From positions 1 to 14,703 of the forward strand of contig JAEDGK010000048.1 of the NCBI GenBank assembly GCA_016297555.1: DNA of 14,703 nucleotides, read 5' to 3'. Both the position numbers and the translations under genes were made by a program. The notes under the pieces were generated by a model. The model was not told where the DNA came from. It saw nothing but the letters and a program-made list of their open reading frames with translations, and did no database searches. Source of the stretch: Clostridiaceae bacterium (GTDB lineage: Bacteria; Bacillota; Clostridia; Oscillospirales; Acutalibacteraceae). Numbering within the stretch: position 1 is the stretch's first letter; the number at the start of each line of letters is the position of its first letter. Below are positions 13,002-14,703 of the stretch, piece after piece.

Positions 13002-14504
13002 TTATGCTTCTTTTTCTTGTGAATGCTTCTTCAAATCGTCAACCTCAGCAGCAATGGCTTTGCGTCTTTCGGTAAGCTCATGATACATTCTTGCTTTCTT
13101 TTCACCGTCAAGGTCATAGAAGAACTTAGGAATGATGCTCAAAATACCTGTAACAACGGGAAGAATTGTGCACATCCAGAAAAGAGAATATTCTGTCTTT
13201 TCGCTCTGACCGCCGAAGCCTGCGCCCTGAACATAGCCTACTCTTGCAAGAATTGCGGTTTTTATGGTGTTGCCCAGTGTGCTGACAAGCTTTGTGGCAA
13301 GACCTTTGGCAACGCCCGTCATACCCTCGTTTCTGTAACCGGTTTTCCATTCGCCGTAGTCAATGGCTTCGTTGCGCATTTCTTCGGGAATAACCTTCTT
13401 GATGCCGTAGAAGAACATCCAAATGGTTTCACGCAGCATCCAGGCGGGAATCATTGCGCCGAGCTTTTTGTAATTCTTGTTTATTGAGCCGACAAGGAAA
13501 ACGCCCGTAAGGAGCAGGTTGTCGATATGCGAGCCGACAATCCAGAGAGCCTTTGTGGAGAATCTTGAACGCGCCCAAGGAACATAGGAGTAGCTGATGG
13601 GGGAAATAACGGCTCCGGGAATGCCGACGATTGTTGACATCGAGGCAAGACCGAGAACATTGATGTAATAATAGTTAACGCCGGAATTCATGCTGAATGC
13701 GCTGAGAAATTCCGAAAGGGTTATCAGCAGCAGCGGTTTGTTGGTTAATACCGATTTAACGCCCGCAAAAACGCTGGGACGCTCAATAGTCTGCATAACT
13801 CTTTCTTTTGCAACCAACGCATAGATAAGAGCAAGGCTGCCCGCTACGATAGTGGTTATCATACCTGCGGAAACATAGAGGGAACGCATCTGAACCTTGA
13901 TGGCTCCGCGGCTGACCATATCGATAAGAACGCCCATAAGGATTTCGGGAGCCTTTTCAACAAAGCCGGAAAGCAGGTTTGCCTGGGTTATCAGGCGGGT
14001 TCTGTCGATAATATTCGGCGTTATCGTTGCGGTCATACCGGTTCTTACGATTGCGATAAGTGAGCCTGCGAGGTTTGAGAAAAGCTGCAGTATCAAGTAA
14101 AACGCCAGCTTAGAAACATCATACAGCCCTTTGTCGCCGAAGAAAACCGGCATCATCCAAAACATAAGGGTGATTATAACGCCGGGAATGGCATAAACTA
14201 CAAGCCAAGGCTTGAATTTACCCCAGCGGGTACGGGTTTTATCAACGATTGCCGCAAGAAAAACATCATTGATGATATCCCATATACCAATGATGAAGGT
14301 TGCGATTTTCTGAAAATCAAGACCGACGCGGATGATATCGGTAACAAAAATATCATTGTATTTAGTGATATTAAAGCTTTGGGAAATATCATCAAGTATG
14401 TAAGCAATGGTTTCTTTTGAACCAACATAGCGTCTGTCTTTGGGAACAGCGCGCGGTGCCTGCTCTTCCGCAACCTTGGCTGCGGAGTTTGCTTCTGCTG
14501 CCAT
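13002..14504 (-). CDS. GPH-family (MFS_2) sugar:cation symporter
   Basis: A membrane transporter of the glycoside-pentoside-hexuronide:cation symporter family (MelB/XynB/UidB-like), taking up a glycoside with Na+ or H+. I chose the ATG at 14504 because GGGAGAG lies just upstream on the minus strand; the in-frame TTG at 14522 would put that site inside the gene. The 500-residue product has about 12 hydrophobic segments. The family cytoplasmic loop VDKTRTRWGKFKPWLV and the C-terminal YDLDGEKKARMYHELTERR, the usual end of MFS_2 proteins, are present. The N-terminal 30 residues are an Ala/Glu-rich cytosolic extension and the last 25 are charged. No glycosidase is adjacent, so the sugar is unknown. 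It has its own promoter upstream and terminator downstream. Confidence 0.92.
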   Translation of the reverse strand: MAAEANSAAKVAEEQAPRAVPKDRRYVGSKETIAYILDDISQSFNITKYNDIFVTDIIRVGLDFQKIATFIIGIWDIINDVFLAAIVDKTRTRWGKFKPWLVVYAIPGVIITLMFWMMPVFFGDKGLYDVSKLAFYLILQLFSNLAGSLIAIVRTGMTATITPNIIDRTRLITQANLLSGFVEKAPEILMGVLIDMVSRGAIKVQMRSLYVSAGMITTIVAGSLALIYALVAKERVMQTIERPSVFAGVKSVLTNKPLLLITLSEFLSAFSMNSGVNYYYINVLGLASMSTIVGIPGAVISPISYSYVPWARSRFSTKALWIVGSHIDNLLLTGVFLVGSINKNYKKLGAMIPAWMLRETIWMFFYGIKKVIPEEMRNEAIDYGEWKTGYRNEGMTGVAKGLATKLVSTLGNTIKTAILARVGYVQGAGFGGQSEKTEYSLFWMCTILPVVTGILSIIPKFFYDLDGEKKARMYHELTERRKAIAAEVDDLKKHSQEKEA

Positions 14505-14538
14505 AACATCTCTCCCTGTCAAATTAAAGATATTTTGT

Positions 14539-14567
14539 ATTTTAACATAGTATTAATATTATTTCAA
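14539..14567 (-). promoter_or_regulatory. Promoter of the symporter gene
   Basis: On the minus strand: TTGAAA (14567-14562), a 17-base spacer and TAAAAT (14544-14539) preceded by TGT (extended -10). It lies 34 bases upstream of the ATG at 14504. Upstream sequence to 14703 is A/T-rich and holds no gene I can support. Confidence 0.82.
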
Positions 14568-14703
14568 TACCGTAAAAATTTTTTATGAAATATACACAGT
14601 AAACACTTCCGTTTTTTGTATATAAATGCTATAGTTTTTTACAGCAACGGAATATGTCTGAAATACAATATCTCACGCACATTCGGGCATTTTTCTCTTT
14701 GAC

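Noticed and set aside
1..14703. Mobile elements, CRISPR arrays, prophage or defence genes
   Set aside because: No transposase, integrase, regularly spaced DNA repeats or defence protein motifs were seen on either strand.
14585..14703. Plus-strand promoter near the end of the window (TATAGT at about 14629; TTTGAC at the last bases)
   Set aside because: The -35 match is poor and the downstream gene lies outside the window, so it cannot be supported.

Overview
The window looks like chromosomal DNA from a low-to-mid-GC member of the Clostridia (Firmicutes), probably a gut Oscillospirales/Ruminococcaceae-type anaerobe. The evidence is sigma-A-like promoters with purine-rich Shine-Dalgarno sites, a perfect CIRCE operator, an HPr with both His15 and Ser46, a surface protein built of InlB-type repeats with a sortase-like tail, and many U-tailed hairpin terminators. 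The family-level placement is inference. I see no rRNA, tRNA, CRISPR array or insertion sequence.

Layout. 1-1290 (+): the 3' part of a repeat-rich wall protein, closed by a strong terminator. 1443-2477 (+): mltG, a peptidoglycan lytic transglycosylase, behind its own promoter and convergent with htpG (2532-4421, -); the two share a terminator hairpin. 4422-4663: a divergent regulatory region with a perfect CIRCE element (HrcA operator), a second palindrome and a 5'-leader hairpin for htpG, plus a candidate promoter for a secreted metallophosphoesterase (4664-6370, +).

6371-6980 is a 610-base stretch without a confident protein gene, and the most interesting part of the window. A promoter at 6547-6575 is followed at once by a short Leu/Val-rich reading frame (begins MRELVLSVLYL). 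After it come a long imperfect helix enclosing two hairpins and three terminator-like hairpins in series. All of this lies just upstream of a complete branched-chain amino acid ABC transporter operon: livK (6981-8180), livH (8346-9227), livM (9238-10305), livG (10302-11135) and livF (11136-11837). The arrangement suggests a leader-peptide attenuator or another structured regulatory RNA sensing branched-chain amino acids. A 19-position hairpin between livK and livH probably sets the ratio of binding protein to membrane components.

12069-12332 (+): ptsH (HPr), standing alone with its own extended -10 promoter. Convergent to it are, on the minus strand, a small P-loop kinase of the uridine kinase type (12391-12951) and, upstream of that, a GPH-family sugar:cation symporter (13002-14504). 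A terminator lies between the symporter and the kinase, directly before the kinase ribosome binding site. The window ends in the promoter region of the symporter.

Overall the window is mostly housekeeping and transport (cell wall, chaperone, amino acid and sugar uptake, PTS regulation). Its novelty lies in the regulatory DNA and RNA between genes rather than in the proteins.
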